The translations under genes were made by a program, and so were the position numbers. From the NCBI RefSeq assembly GCF_020740535.1, contig NZ_CP082362.1:2356001-2420000 (forward strand): 64,000 nucleotides of DNA. Direction: 5' to 3'. How positions within the stretch are numbered: position 1 is the stretch's first letter; each line of letters begins with the position of its first letter. This DNA is from Streptomyces profundus (lineage in GTDB: Bacteria > Actinomycetota > Actinomycetes > Streptomycetales > Streptomycetaceae). The notes under the pieces are model-generated. The model was not told the origin of the DNA, ran no database searches, and worked only from the letters and a program-made list of their open reading frames with translations. Positions 8,319-17,010 of this stretch are shown here, piece by piece.

Positions 8319-9883
8319 GCGGCACCTCCCTCGGAGCCGTCGGAGTCCTCGGACCCCGCTTCGCCGTGCTCGGCCGTCAGATGGCCGCTGGTGGTGCCGG
8401 TCATGGCGGTGCCCAGTTCCTCCGGGGTGATGGTGGCGGGGTCGGCGTCCGCGACCAGCCGGCCGCGGTACATCACCCGCAGGCTGTCGGAGAGGCCGAT
8501 CAGCTCGTCGAGGTCGGCGGAGATCAGCAGCACGGCGAGGCCCTCGCGGCGGGCGCGGCGGATCTCGTCCCAGATCTGCGCCTGGGCGCCCACGTCCACC
8601 CCCCGGGTGGGGTGGGCGGCGATCAGCACCCTCGGCTGGTGGCTCATCTCGCGGCCGACGATCAGCTTCTGCTGGTTGCCGCCGGAGAGCGATCCCGCGG
8701 TGACGTCGATCCCCGGGGTGCGCACGTCGTACTCGGCGACGATCCGCCGGGTGTCGGCCTTGGCGTCCTTGCCCGTCAGCCAGGGCCCCTTGGAGTTGGG
8801 CGGCTCGGTGACATGGCCCAGCATCCGGTTCTCCCAGAGCGGGGCGTCCAGCAGCAGGCCGTGGCGGTGCCGGTCCTCGGGGACATAGCCGATGCCGGCC
8901 TCGCGGCGGCGGCGGGTCGGCGCCTGCGAGATCTCCTCGCCGTTCAGCGTGATGGTGCCGCCGTCCGGCTTGCGGATGCCCATCACGGCCTCGACCAGTT
9001 CGGCCTGGCCGTTGCCCTCGACCCCGGCGATGCCCAGCACCTCGCCCCGGTGGATGGTGAAGTCGATGTCGGCGAGCACCTCGCGCTTGCGCCCGTCCGA
9101 GTCGACCCCGGAGAGGTGCAGCCCCGAGATGGTGAGCATCGGCTCGTCGGTGACGGTGGACTCGCGGGTGGCGGGGGTCGGCAGCTCGCTGCCGACCATC
9201 AGCTCGGCCAGCCGCTTGGGGTCCGTCTCGCCCGGCAGCACGGTGGAGACCGTGGTGCCGCGCCTGATGACGGTGATCTCGTCGGCCACCGAGAGCACCT
9301 CGCCCAGCTTGTGCGAGATGAACAGCACGGTCAGGCCCTCGGCCGTCAGGTCGCGGAGGTTGCCGAAGAGGGCGTCCACCTCCTGCGGGACCAGCACGGC
9401 CGTCGGCTCGTCCAGGATCAGCGTGCGGGCGCCCCGGTAGAGGACCTTGAGGATCTCGACGCGCTGCCGGTCGGCCACGCCGATGTCCTCGACCAGCAGG
9501 TCCGGCCTGACGTTCAGCCCGTAGGTCTCGGACAGCTCGGCGATCCGCCGGCGGGCGCGCCCGCCGATGCCGTACGCCTTCTCGGCGCCCAGCACGACGT
9601 TCTCCAGCACGGTCAGGTTGTCGGCCAGCATGAAGTGCTGGTGCACCATGCCGATGCCACGCGCGATGGCCTCGGCCGGGCCCCGGAAGCTGACCTGCTC
9701 CCCGTCGATCGCGATGGTCCCCTCGTCGGGACGCTGCATCCCGTAGAGGATCTTCATCAGGGTGGACTTGCCCGCCCCGTTCTCGCCGACCAGCGCGTGC
9801 ACGGTGCCGCGCCGCACGGTGATGTCGATGTCGTGGTTGGCGACCACGCCGGGGAAACGTTTGGTGATGCCGCGCAGGGCCAC
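8315..9883 (-). CDS. Nucleoside ABC transporter ATP-binding protein (tandem ABC domains)
   Basis: This 522-residue protein has two ABC domains. The first carries GENGAGKST (residues 33-41) and LDEPTAVL. The second has a degenerate Walker A (GVEGNGQAE), the signature LSGGNQQK, and AAHPTRGVDVGA in place of a normal Walker B. This pattern is standard for nucleoside and sugar importers of the BMP type, where only some sites hydrolyse ATP. GTG at 9883 is the only ATG, GTG or TTG start in the frame. The frame stays open and protein-like upstream (ASSSPPQPPKDAEEF) to an ATC codon behind a good GAGGAGAG site, so the true N-terminus is uncertain. Confidence 0.88.
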   Translation of the reverse strand: MALRGITKRFPGVVANHDIDITVRRGTVHALVGENGAGKSTLMKILYGMQRPDEGTIAIDGEQVSFRGPAEAIARGIGMVHQHFMLADNLTVLENVVLGAEKAYGIGGRARRRIAELSETYGLNVRPDLLVEDIGVADRQRVEILKVLYRGARTLILDEPTAVLVPQEVDALFGNLRDLTAEGLTVLFISHKLGEVLSVADEITVIRRGTTVSTVLPGETDPKRLAELMVGSELPTPATRESTVTDEPMLTISGLHLSGVDSDGRKREVLADIDFTIHRGEVLGIAGVEGNGQAELVEAVMGIRKPDGGTITLNGEEISQAPTRRRREAGIGYVPEDRHRHGLLLDAPLWENRMLGHVTEPPNSKGPWLTGKDAKADTRRIVAEYDVRTPGIDVTAGSLSGGNQQKLIVGREMSHQPRVLIAAHPTRGVDVGAQAQIWDEIRRARREGLAVLLISADLDELIGLSDSLRVMYRGRLVADADPATITPEELGTAMTGTTSGHLTAEHGEAGSEDSDGSEGGAA

Positions 9884-10017
9884 CGCCGGAGCGCCGAACT
9901 CCTCGGCGTCCTTCGGAGGTTGGGGCGGACTGCTGGAGGCTGGGATGACGCACTCTCCTCGGGAGCGAAGGAGCGCCGCCCGGGGGCGGTGGGGCGGGAC
10001 GGGTGGGGCAGACGGTA

Positions 10018-10065
10018 CCGCGCCCGCGCCGTCCGCCCCGGCATGGGGGGACGGCGCGGGCGCGG
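10018..10065 (-). terminator. Strong hairpin between lipoprotein gene and ABC ATPase
   Basis: A 16-bp perfect inverted repeat (CGCGCCCGCGCCGTCC and its complement) with a 14-nt loop begins 13 nt past the lipoprotein stop, inside the operon. It probably attenuates or stabilises the transcript so that the binding lipoprotein is made in excess over the membrane subunits. Confidence 0.65.
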
Positions 10066-10077
10066 GTCCGGCTGTCG

Positions 10078-11124
10078 TTACGGGGTGTCGCTGACGGTGA
10101 TCTCGCCGTTGACGATCTGCTCGGTCGCGGCGTCCAGCTCGTCCTTGATGTCGTCGATGAACCCGCCGGAGGTGGCCAGCGCCACGCCGTCCTCGGCCAG
10201 CGAGTACTCGTGCACACCGGACGGGGCGTCACCGTTGTGGACGCTGGTGATCAGGTCCTCGACGGCGACGTCGACCCGCTTGACACCCGAGGTCAGGATC
10301 GAGTCCTGGTACTCGGCGAGACCGGGCTGGAGGTAGGCGTCGGAGTCGACGCCGATCGCCCAGGCGCCCTCGACACCGGCGACCTGCTCGATCGAACCGG
10401 TGCCCGAGGCGCCGGCGGCGGTGTAGATCACGTCGATGCCCCGGCCGAGCATGGCGTCGGCCTTCTGGCTCGCCCGGGCCGGGTCGGCGAAGCCGCGGTC
10501 GTCATCGGCGTAGAGGTAGTCGACCTCGATCTCGATGTCCGGGTCGGTCTCGGTGACGCCCTGGACGAAGCCCGCCTCGAACTTCTGGATGAGCGGGTTG
10601 TCCACGCCGCCGATGAAGCCGACGCTGCCGCTCTCGCTCTTCAACGCGGCGGCCACGCCGGCGAGATAGGAGACCTCGTGCTCGGCGAAGACCATGCCGT
10701 AGATGTTGTCGCCCTCGGGGGCGGCGTCCACCACGCCGAAGGTGGTGTCGGGGAACTCGGCGGCGACCTCGGTGATGGCGGCGTCGTAGAGGTAGCCGAC
10801 ACCGATCACCGGGTTGTAGCCCTCGCTGGCCAGCGAGGAGAGCCGCTGCACGCGGTCGGCGTTGGTCTCGCCGCTGCGCGCCGTCTGGAATTCGGCCTCG
10901 TCGAGGCCGAGGGCCTCGGTGGCCCGGTCGGCGCCGGCGGCGGCGGCCTCGTTGAACGAGTGGTCGTCACGACCACCGACGTCGAACGCGATGCCGGGGC
11001 CCTTGGCCTCACCGCTGTCGTTGCTGTCGTTGGAGTCCGTCGAACTCTCACCACAGGCGCTGGCGGTCAGGGCCAGCGTCGCGGCGATGGCGACCGTTGC
11101 TGCGAACCTGGATACGCGACGCAA
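10078..11124 (-). CDS. BMP-family nucleoside-binding lipoprotein
   Basis: This 348-residue lipoprotein has an N-terminal signal peptide ending in the lipobox LTASAC (cysteine at residue 24), a short Ser/Asn/Asp linker, and a basic membrane protein (BMP, PnrA-like) domain from about residue 42. The domain carries the typical FDVGGRDDHSFNEAA start, which in characterised members holds ligand-contacting Asp and Phe residues. It should bind nucleosides outside the membrane and pass them to the permeases. The TTG at 11124 is preceded by GAAGGG. It is first in the operon, and a large hairpin separates it from the ATPase gene. Confidence 0.9.
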   Translation of the reverse strand: MRRVSRFAATVAIAATLALTASACGESSTDSNDSNDSGEAKGPGIAFDVGGRDDHSFNEAAAAGADRATEALGLDEAEFQTARSGETNADRVQRLSSLASEGYNPVIGVGYLYDAAITEVAAEFPDTTFGVVDAAPEGDNIYGMVFAEHEVSYLAGVAAALKSESGSVGFIGGVDNPLIQKFEAGFVQGVTETDPDIEIEVDYLYADDDRGFADPARASQKADAMLGRGIDVIYTAAGASGTGSIEQVAGVEGAWAIGVDSDAYLQPGLAEYQDSILTSGVKRVDVAVEDLITSVHNGDAPSGVHEYSLAEDGVALATSGGFIDDIKDELDAATEQIVNGEITVSDTP

Positions 11125-11369
11125 GAGGACCGATCCCTTCGGGTGTGAAGCGCCTCTTACGGCGCTGTTGGGGCCGATCGTAACGCGCGTAGACAGACGC
11201 GGAAGCCACGAGTTCCGCCTGTTATCAGATCGGTGTTAAGGCAACGTGGACGCAACATGAGCGCCTCCGGAGGGCGACTTTCCGGACCGGCGCGCAACGT
11301 CGCACGTCATCGCCGCATCCTGGGCCGCCCTCCCCTCCCCTACCGGTCCGATACTTCCCCCGCGGCTCG

Positions 11370-12569
11370 CTAACTCAGCAGCGCGGCGGCCGTCAGCAGA
11401 TCGACGCCGACCGAGATCGCGTGCTCGTCGACGTCGAAGTCCCCCTGGTGGATATCGCGCGGGGTGGCCCCCGCCTCGCCCCTGGGGCGGACGCCGAGCC
11501 TGGCCATGGCGCCCGGCACCTGCTCCAGATACCAGGAGAAGTCCTCGCCGCCGAGGCTCTGCTCGGTCGACTCGATGCTGTCGGCGCCGAACCTGGCCGT
11601 CATCGCGTCGCCGAGCAGCGCGGCGGAGACCGCGTCGTTGACCACCGGCGGGACACCCCTGATGTACTGGATCTCGGACTTGGCGCGCCACATCGTGGCC
11701 ACCTCGTCCACCGCCGCGTGCACCAGGTCGGGCGCCAGCCGCCAGGTGTCCAGATCCAGGCAGCGCATCGTGCCGGACAGCTCGGCGCTCCCCGGGATGA
11801 CGTTGGGCGCGTGGCCCGTCTGGAGCCGGCCCCAGGTGACGGCCAGGCCGGCGCGGGTGTCGACCCGGCGGGCCAGCAGCGCGGGCACCTCGGTCACCAC
11901 CTTGGCCGCCGCGGTGACGAGATCGGTGGTCAGCTGCGGGCGGGCGGTGTGGCCGCCGGGCCCGGCGAGCTTGATCTCGATCCGGTCGCACGCCGAGGTG
12001 ATGGCGCCGGTGCGCAGGCCGATCCGCCCGGCCTCGACCTTGGGATCGCAGTGCAGCGCCAGGATGCGGCCGACGCCCTGGAGCACCCGGGACTCGATGG
12101 CGTCCGTGGCGCCGCCGGGCAGCACCTCCTCGGCCGGCTGGAAGAGGAGCCGCACCGGGCGGGACAGCCGCCCCTCGGCCGCCAGCCTGGCCAGCACAAG
12201 ACCCGCGCCGAGCACCACCGTGCTGTGCACGTCGTGGCCGCAGGCGTGCGCCCGGCCAGGAACGGTGGAGCGGTAGGGGACGGTCTTGGTGTCCGGAATG
12301 GGCAGCGCGTCGATGTCGGCGCGCAGTGCGAGCAGCTCTCCCCCCGCGCCCTCGGGGCGGATGTCACAGACCAGCCCCGTGCCGCTGTCCAGCACGCGTG
12401 GCGCGAGCCCGGCCCGCTCCAGGCGGTCCTTGATGACGGCGGTGGTGCGTACTTCCTGGTTCCCCAGCTCGGGATGCCGGTGGAGGTCGCGACGGAACGC
12501 GATCAGCTCCGCACGCAGCGCGTCATCGAGCGTCGTGGGGGTGGACTGAGGGGACAGCAGATCACTCAC
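11370..12569 (-). CDS. M20 family amidohydrolase (aminoacylase or carboxypeptidase-like)
   Basis: This 399-residue cytoplasmic metallopeptidase-fold enzyme begins VSDLLSPQ. Metal-site motifs are visible in order: RRDLHRHPELG, HACGHDVHST, LFQPAEEVLPGG, ALHCDP and, near the C-terminus, DIHQGDFDVDEH. PGGHTARP marks the inserted dimerisation domain. Family members hydrolyse N-acyl amino acids such as hippurate or IAA conjugates, and the substrate here is unknown. GTG at 12569 is chosen over an in-frame GTG at 12593. Neither has a strong ribosome-binding site, and a short inverted repeat (ACCGCCC / GGGCGGT) around 12590-12606 lies between the gene and its likely promoter. Confidence 0.85.
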   Translation of the reverse strand: MSDLLSPQSTPTTLDDALRAELIAFRRDLHRHPELGNQEVRTTAVIKDRLERAGLAPRVLDSGTGLVCDIRPEGAGGELLALRADIDALPIPDTKTVPYRSTVPGRAHACGHDVHSTVVLGAGLVLARLAAEGRLSRPVRLLFQPAEEVLPGGATDAIESRVLQGVGRILALHCDPKVEAGRIGLRTGAITSACDRIEIKLAGPGGHTARPQLTTDLVTAAAKVVTEVPALLARRVDTRAGLAVTWGRLQTGHAPNVIPGSAELSGTMRCLDLDTWRLAPDLVHAAVDEVATMWRAKSEIQYIRGVPPVVNDAVSAALLGDAMTARFGADSIESTEQSLGGEDFSWYLEQVPGAMARLGVRPRGEAGATPRDIHQGDFDVDEHAISVGVDLLTAAALLS

Positions 12570-12754
12570 GTGACCGAGGTTAGCCCCGATCACCGCCCGG
12601 TGGGCGGTTGATCATGCAAAGTTCACGCAACAGAAGCGATCCCGGCCGATTACGCCCACTGGCGACTGGGTATGAGTGCTCTCTTATCCACGCTTGTTTG
12701 CGAATGGCTGTTGTTGCCCGGGTTGTTGACGGGCGGCTGGGATCGGACGGGGCG

Positions 12755-13804
12755 TCACGGTTGCGGCGCCGGCAGCGAGACCAGGCCGTGCACGCCGCGC
12801 GCCGTGGTGGTCACATTGGAGAGGAAGCCGCTGGCCCGTGCCGTCACCCGGTCGGTGAACCAGCCCTCGGCCAGCGCGCAGACCAACACCTTGACCTCGG
12901 TGTCCGCCAGCACCCGGGGCAGGGTGTGCACCACCGTGGAGGGGAAGCTCAGGATCCGGCCGCCTATCGGCCCGCGTCGGGCGACCAGTTCGAGCGGCAG
13001 GTCGGGCCTGACCACCTCGACGTTCGCCACCTGTCCGAGCCGGCGGAGCTTCTCCGCGCTCTCCTTGCGGTGCGCCCAGTAGCGGGCCACCCCGTGCTCC
13101 CTGGCGAGGTCGGTGACGGCGGCCAGATAGCGGTCCTCGCGGAGCACCCCCGTCTCCACCAGCGAGGTGCCGACCAGGTCGGCGCCCTCCGTCACCCGGG
13201 GCCGGCCGAAGTGCTCCCGCGTCCAGAGGAACGCGTTCTCGGTGACGGTTATCCCGTCGAGGCGCCGCACCGGCATGGCCGTGAACACCTCGACGGTGTG
13301 GCCGGCGCCGGGGCGCAGACGGTGCACCGCACGGCGCGCGACCGGCGCGAAGAGCAGCCCGGCCGGGCCCCTGCCGGCGGGCCGGTGCCAGCGCACCAGC
13401 CGTTCCCCGTCGGCCAGTTGGGAGACGAACTCCATGGTCGCCGTGCCGTCGTCCACCACCACCACATCGCGTGGTCCGGTGAGCGAGAGCAGCAGCTGGA
13501 GGTAGCGGGAGAACGGGTCGCCGATCACCAGCCGGCGGGCCCGCCGCAGGGGCCCCGCCAGCGCGGCCAGCGCCCTGGTCGGCGTGGCGGCGCCGCCGCG
13601 CGCCTCCTGCCAGCGGACCTCGTGGCCCGAATCGGTGGCGAGCCCCGCCATCCGGCGCAGCTGCCCCCGGGTGGTGGGGTCGCGGGGCGGCAGCACCACC
13701 AGCACGCAACGACCGGCGTCGGCGCCGCGCGCCCACTCCAGTATGTTGAGCAGCTGCACCGGGCTCTCGGCGAAGGCCAGCGTGGTGGCCTCGGACTCGC
13801 TCAT
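12755..13804 (-). CDS. Putative sialyltransferase-like glycosyltransferase
   Basis: This 349-residue protein begins MSESEATTLAFAESPVQLLN. The ESPVQLLN opening, a VVVVDDGTATMEF segment near residue 122 and an ILSFPSTVVHTL segment near residue 290 resemble bacterial sialyltransferase-like proteins of the GT52 or polysialyltransferase type, in which such Asp/Gly and His/Ser/Thr motifs bind CMP-sugar. I judge this from motif appearance and from the neuB and CMP-synthetase genes upstream on the same strand, not from a close match. It would transfer the activated nonulosonic acid to a cell-wall glycopolymer. A repeat array of about 940 bp separates it from neuB, so it may have its own promoter. Confidence 0.6.
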   Translation of the reverse strand: MSESEATTLAFAESPVQLLNILEWARGADAGRCVLVVLPPRDPTTRGQLRRMAGLATDSGHEVRWQEARGGAATPTRALAALAGPLRRARRLVIGDPFSRYLQLLLSLTGPRDVVVVDDGTATMEFVSQLADGERLVRWHRPAGRGPAGLLFAPVARRAVHRLRPGAGHTVEVFTAMPVRRLDGITVTENAFLWTREHFGRPRVTEGADLVGTSLVETGVLREDRYLAAVTDLAREHGVARYWAHRKESAEKLRRLGQVANVEVVRPDLPLELVARRGPIGGRILSFPSTVVHTLPRVLADTEVKVLVCALAEGWFTDRVTARASGFLSNVTTTARGVHGLVSLPAPQP

Positions 13805-14745
13805 GGACCTCTCCCGTCCCGAAACTCTCCACGATGCCGGAGGTCCGGCTGACCTCCACCCCACCCGCCGGCCGTACCGACCACCCCTCCGTCCCCGATG
13901 GCCCCGGCCTGGACCGGCGCCCCGGGCGATGCCCCCATCGGGGCGTTGCCCCGATGGCTCCGGCCTGGACCGGCGCCCAGGGACCCCCGCCCCCGGACCG
14001 TCGACGTCCAGAGCAACACCCGGAACCGACCCGGCCCCCCGGCGATACCGTCCCTCCCGGACCCCGACACAACCGCCCAAGACCCGCCCCGACACTCCCG
14101 ACCCACCGGGGCCCGGGGCAGGACCCCGACACCCCCGGCCCGAGCCCGACCCGCCGTCCCCGGTGGTACCGGCCCACCGTTCCCAGCAGTACCGGCCCCA
14201 TCGGGGACCGAGGCAACGCCCCGGCACACCCGGCCCGAACCCGGGCCACCGTTCCCGGCAGTACCGGACCGCCGGAGTCCGGGGCAGGACCCCGACACCC
14301 CGGCCCGAGCCCGACCCACCGTTCCCGGTGGTACCGGACCACCGTTCCCAGCAGTACCGGCCCCACCGGGGCCCGGGACAACGCCCCAGCACTCCCGGCC
14401 CGAACCCGGGCCACCACCCCCGGCAGCACCGACCCGCCGTTCCCGGCAGTACCGGACCGCCGGGGACCGGGGCAGCGCCCCGGCACACCCGGCCCACCGA
14501 AGCCCGACCCGCCGTTCCCCGGCCCACCGGGGCCCGGGACAGGGCCCCGACGCCCCCGGCCCCGGACGGGACCGGCGGGTCCGGACCGGCGGGGTCCGGG
14601 GCGGGGCCCCGGGGTTGGCCGGGGCTGCCGACGCGCCGCCACCGCCCATCCGTCGCCAGGCCCCAGCGGCCAGCGGCCACCGAGGTCCGAGGCCCCGCCC
14701 CCCGCCCGCGCCAGCGGGCGGGGGGCCGGCCAGGCCGACCGCAGG
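13805..14745. repeat. Degenerate C-rich repeat array, about 165-bp period
   Basis: This gap between neuB and the putative sialyltransferase is strongly C-rich on the plus strand. Two long copies starting CGAGCCCGACC at 14141 and 14306 are 165 bp apart and share most positions over about 120 bp, with partial copies on either side. A second repeat, GATGGCYCCGGCCTGGACCG, occurs near 13897 and 13951. Subunits such as CCGTTCCC and CAGTACCGG recur many times. Long open frames across it are composed almost only of Gly, Arg and Pro and lack ribosome-binding sites, so I see no gene. Confidence 0.8.
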
Positions 14746-15678
14746 TCAGACCGTGGCGGGCTCCGGCGCGTTCTCCTCGCTCTCGGCAATGACGCCCTTG
14801 ATACGGCGCAGCTTCCTCATCGGCGCGCGCTCGCTGTCGTAGACCCGCTTGACGCCGTCGCCGAGGGACTCCTCGATGGTCCTGATGTCCCTGACCAGCC
14901 GGGTCAGCCCCTGCGGCTCCACGGAGGCGGCCTGGTCGGAGCCCCACATGGCGCGGTCGAGGGTGATGTGCCGCTCGACGAAGACGGCGCCGAGCGCGAC
15001 GGCGGCGAGCGTCGTCTGGAGGCCCGTCTCATGCCCGGAGTAGCCGATCGGGACGTTGGGGTACTCGGCCTGGAGGGTGTGGATCACCCGCAGGTTCAGC
15101 TCCTCGGCCTTGGCCGGGTAGGTGCTGGTGGCGTGGCAGAGCAGGATGTTCTCGCTGCCCAGCACCTCGACGGCGTGCCGGATCTGCTGCGGCGTGGACA
15201 TGCCGGTGGAGAGGATCACGGTGCGGCCGGTGGCGCGCAGCGTCCTGAGCAGCTCGTCGTCGGTGAGCGAGGCGGACGCCACCTTGTAGGCGGGGACGTC
15301 GAAGTTCTCCAGGAACGCGACGGCCTCGTTGTCCCAAGGGGAGGCGAACCAGTGCAGCCCGCGCTTGACGCAGTAGTCGTTGATCGACCGGTAGGCGTCC
15401 TCGTCGAACTCCACCCGGTGGCGGTAGTCGATGTAGGTCATCCGACCCCAGGGGGTGTCGCGTTCGATCTCCCACTGGTCGCGCGGGGTGCAGATCTCCG
15501 GGGTGCGCTTCTGGAACTTGACGGCGTCGCAGCCGGCCTCGGCGGCGGCGTCGATCAGGGCGAAGGCGTTCTCCAGGTCACCGTTGTGGTTGATGCCGAT
15601 CTCGCCGGTGATGTAGACCGGGCGGCCCGGGCCCACGATGCGGTCGCCGATCTGACGGAGCCGGTTTCCTGCGGTCAT
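14746..15678 (-). CDS. neuB: N-acetylneuraminate/nonulosonate synthase without SAF domain
   Basis: NeuB enzymes condense phosphoenolpyruvate with a hexose derivative to make a nine-carbon sugar acid. This 310-residue protein has the TIM-barrel motifs YITGEIGINHNG, VKFQKR, HWFASPWD, STGMST and GYSGHETG, plus the C-terminal VERHITLDR segment. It ends about 50 residues after the barrel, so it lacks the C-terminal SAF (antifreeze-like) domain found in the usual proteins of about 345 residues. The ATG at 15678 overlaps the upstream CMP-synthetase stop (ATGA). With no NeuC-type epimerase nearby, and a phosphatase fused to the upstream enzyme, a Kdn pathway through a 9-phosphate is a reasonable inference. 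Confidence 0.88.
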   Translation of the reverse strand: MTAGNRLRQIGDRIVGPGRPVYITGEIGINHNGDLENAFALIDAAAEAGCDAVKFQKRTPEICTPRDQWEIERDTPWGRMTYIDYRHRVEFDEDAYRSINDYCVKRGLHWFASPWDNEAVAFLENFDVPAYKVASASLTDDELLRTLRATGRTVILSTGMSTPQQIRHAVEVLGSENILLCHATSTYPAKAEELNLRVIHTLQAEYPNVPIGYSGHETGLQTTLAAVALGAVFVERHITLDRAMWGSDQAASVEPQGLTRLVRDIRTIEESLGDGVKRVYDSERAPMRKLRRIKGVIAESEENAPEPATV

Positions 15679-16946
15679 GATGCGTTGAGTTCCTTTCCGA
15701 GGAGCCACGAGGCGATCTCGCGGATCGCGCCTGCGCCCCCTGGCGCGGAGGTGACCGCGCGGGCGGCTGAGCGCACGACGTCATGGGCGCTGGCGACGGC
15801 CACCGGCCAGCCGACCAGGTGGAAGCAGGGCAGGTCGTTGACGTCGTTGCCCGCGTAGAGCACGCGCTCCGGCGCGATGCCCGCTTCCTCGCACCACTGC
15901 TTGAGGGCGAGGTCCTTCCGGTCGATGCCGTGGAGTACCGGGACGCGCAGCTTGCGCGCCCGGGCGGCGACCACCGGGTTCTCCTCCGTGGACAGGATCA
16001 GCACGGCGAGCCCCGCGCGGCGCAGCGCGGCGACGCCGAGCCCGTCGCCCCGGTGCACGGCGACGAACTCCCGTCCTTCGGAGTCGACGAGCACCCGGTC
16101 GTCGGTCTGGGTGCCGTCGAAGTCGAGTACCACCGCGTCGATATCGGCGCGGGTGGGGAGGTAGTCCCCGAAGTCGTTGAAGTCCGAGAAGCTCCTGACG
16201 TCCTGGAACCCTCGGAAGCGCGGGAAGCGGTCGGAGTCGCCGCCGCCGGCTATCGGGTTCCGGCCGCCGTCCAGCAGCGGGGCCAGGGCGCGGGCGCGGG
16301 CCAGATCGTGCGGGTCGTCGATCTCCAGCACCCGGGCGGGGTCGGCGCGGACCAGTTCGGTGCGGCCGAAGAAGCGGTGCCGCTCGGTGCGGAAGCCGGC
16401 CGAGCGCATGGCGTAGGCGGCGCCGGTCTCCAGCAGGTCCTGCGGCCGGTCCTGCCGACGCGGCCGGTACGCCTTGTCGTGGTTGACGCCCTGCCCGCCG
16501 GTCGCGCTCGCCTCGCGCCAGACATAGCCGTGGAACGGGGCCACGGTGAGCGCGGTGTCGGCGCCGTCCAGCACGGCGGCGGTGACGCCGTCGATCTCCT
16601 CGCGGCTGATGAACGGGCTGGTGCACTGGATCAGCAGCACCACGTCGACCGTCACCCGGTGCCGTTCCTCGTAGACGCCCATGGCGTGCAGCACGGCCGC
16701 CTCGCTGGTGGCGGTGTCGCTGGAGATCTCCTGCGGGCGCTCCACCACCTCGGCGCCGGCGGCGTGCGCCGCCGCGGCGATGCCGGGGTCGTCGGTGGAG
16801 ACCACCACCGAGGTCAACAGCCGCGCGGCGCGGCACTCCCGGACGGCGCGGGTGATCAGCGGGGCGTCCCCCACGGGCGCGAGGTTCTTGCCCGGCACCC
16901 CCTTGGAACCCCCGCGCGCGGGGATCACGGCCAGCACTGTGCTCAT
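15675..16946 (-). CDS. CMP-nonulosonate cytidylyltransferase fused to HAD phosphatase
   Basis: This 423-residue protein joins two enzymes. Residues 1-225 are a CMP-sialic-acid synthetase with the nucleotide-binding IPARGGSKGVPGKNL motif at residues 8-22. After a Phe/Gly/Asp/Arg-rich linker (about 235-265), residues 270-423 are a KdsC-like HAD phosphatase with DFDGTQTDD (motif I) and GNDVNDLP (motif IV). In such pathways the HAD part removes the 9-phosphate of a Kdn-9-P or Neu5Ac-9-P made by NeuB, and the N-terminal part then makes the CMP-sugar. The same domain order is known in animal CMAS, so the fusion is plausible and not a sequencing error. It is coupled to neuB by a 4-bp overlap. Confidence 0.87.
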   Translation of the reverse strand: MSTVLAVIPARGGSKGVPGKNLAPVGDAPLITRAVRECRAARLLTSVVVSTDDPGIAAAAHAAGAEVVERPQEISSDTATSEAAVLHAMGVYEERHRVTVDVVLLIQCTSPFISREEIDGVTAAVLDGADTALTVAPFHGYVWREASATGGQGVNHDKAYRPRRQDRPQDLLETGAAYAMRSAGFRTERHRFFGRTELVRADPARVLEIDDPHDLARARALAPLLDGGRNPIAGGGDSDRFPRFRGFQDVRSFSDFNDFGDYLPTRADIDAVVLDFDGTQTDDRVLVDSEGREFVAVHRGDGLGVAALRRAGLAVLILSTEENPVVAARARKLRVPVLHGIDRKDLALKQWCEEAGIAPERVLYAGNDVNDLPCFHLVGWPVAVASAHDVVRSAARAVTSAPGGAGAIREIASWLLGKELNAS

Positions 16947-17010
16947 GGCTCACGCCTTCGTTCTGGTTCGGGTTCGGTCGGCGGGTCGGTCGGCTGGCCG
17001 GGAGGGGTGG

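Noticed and set aside
11370..12593. Longer start for the M20 amidohydrolase at 12593
   Set aside because: The extra eight codons are not protein-like and GTG 12569 is closer to the family start, although neither has a strong ribosome-binding site.
13834..14842. Long plus-strand frames of Pro/Arg/Gly between neuB and the sialyltransferase-like gene
   Set aside because: They read through repeats antisense to the real genes and have no plausible start or conserved domain.
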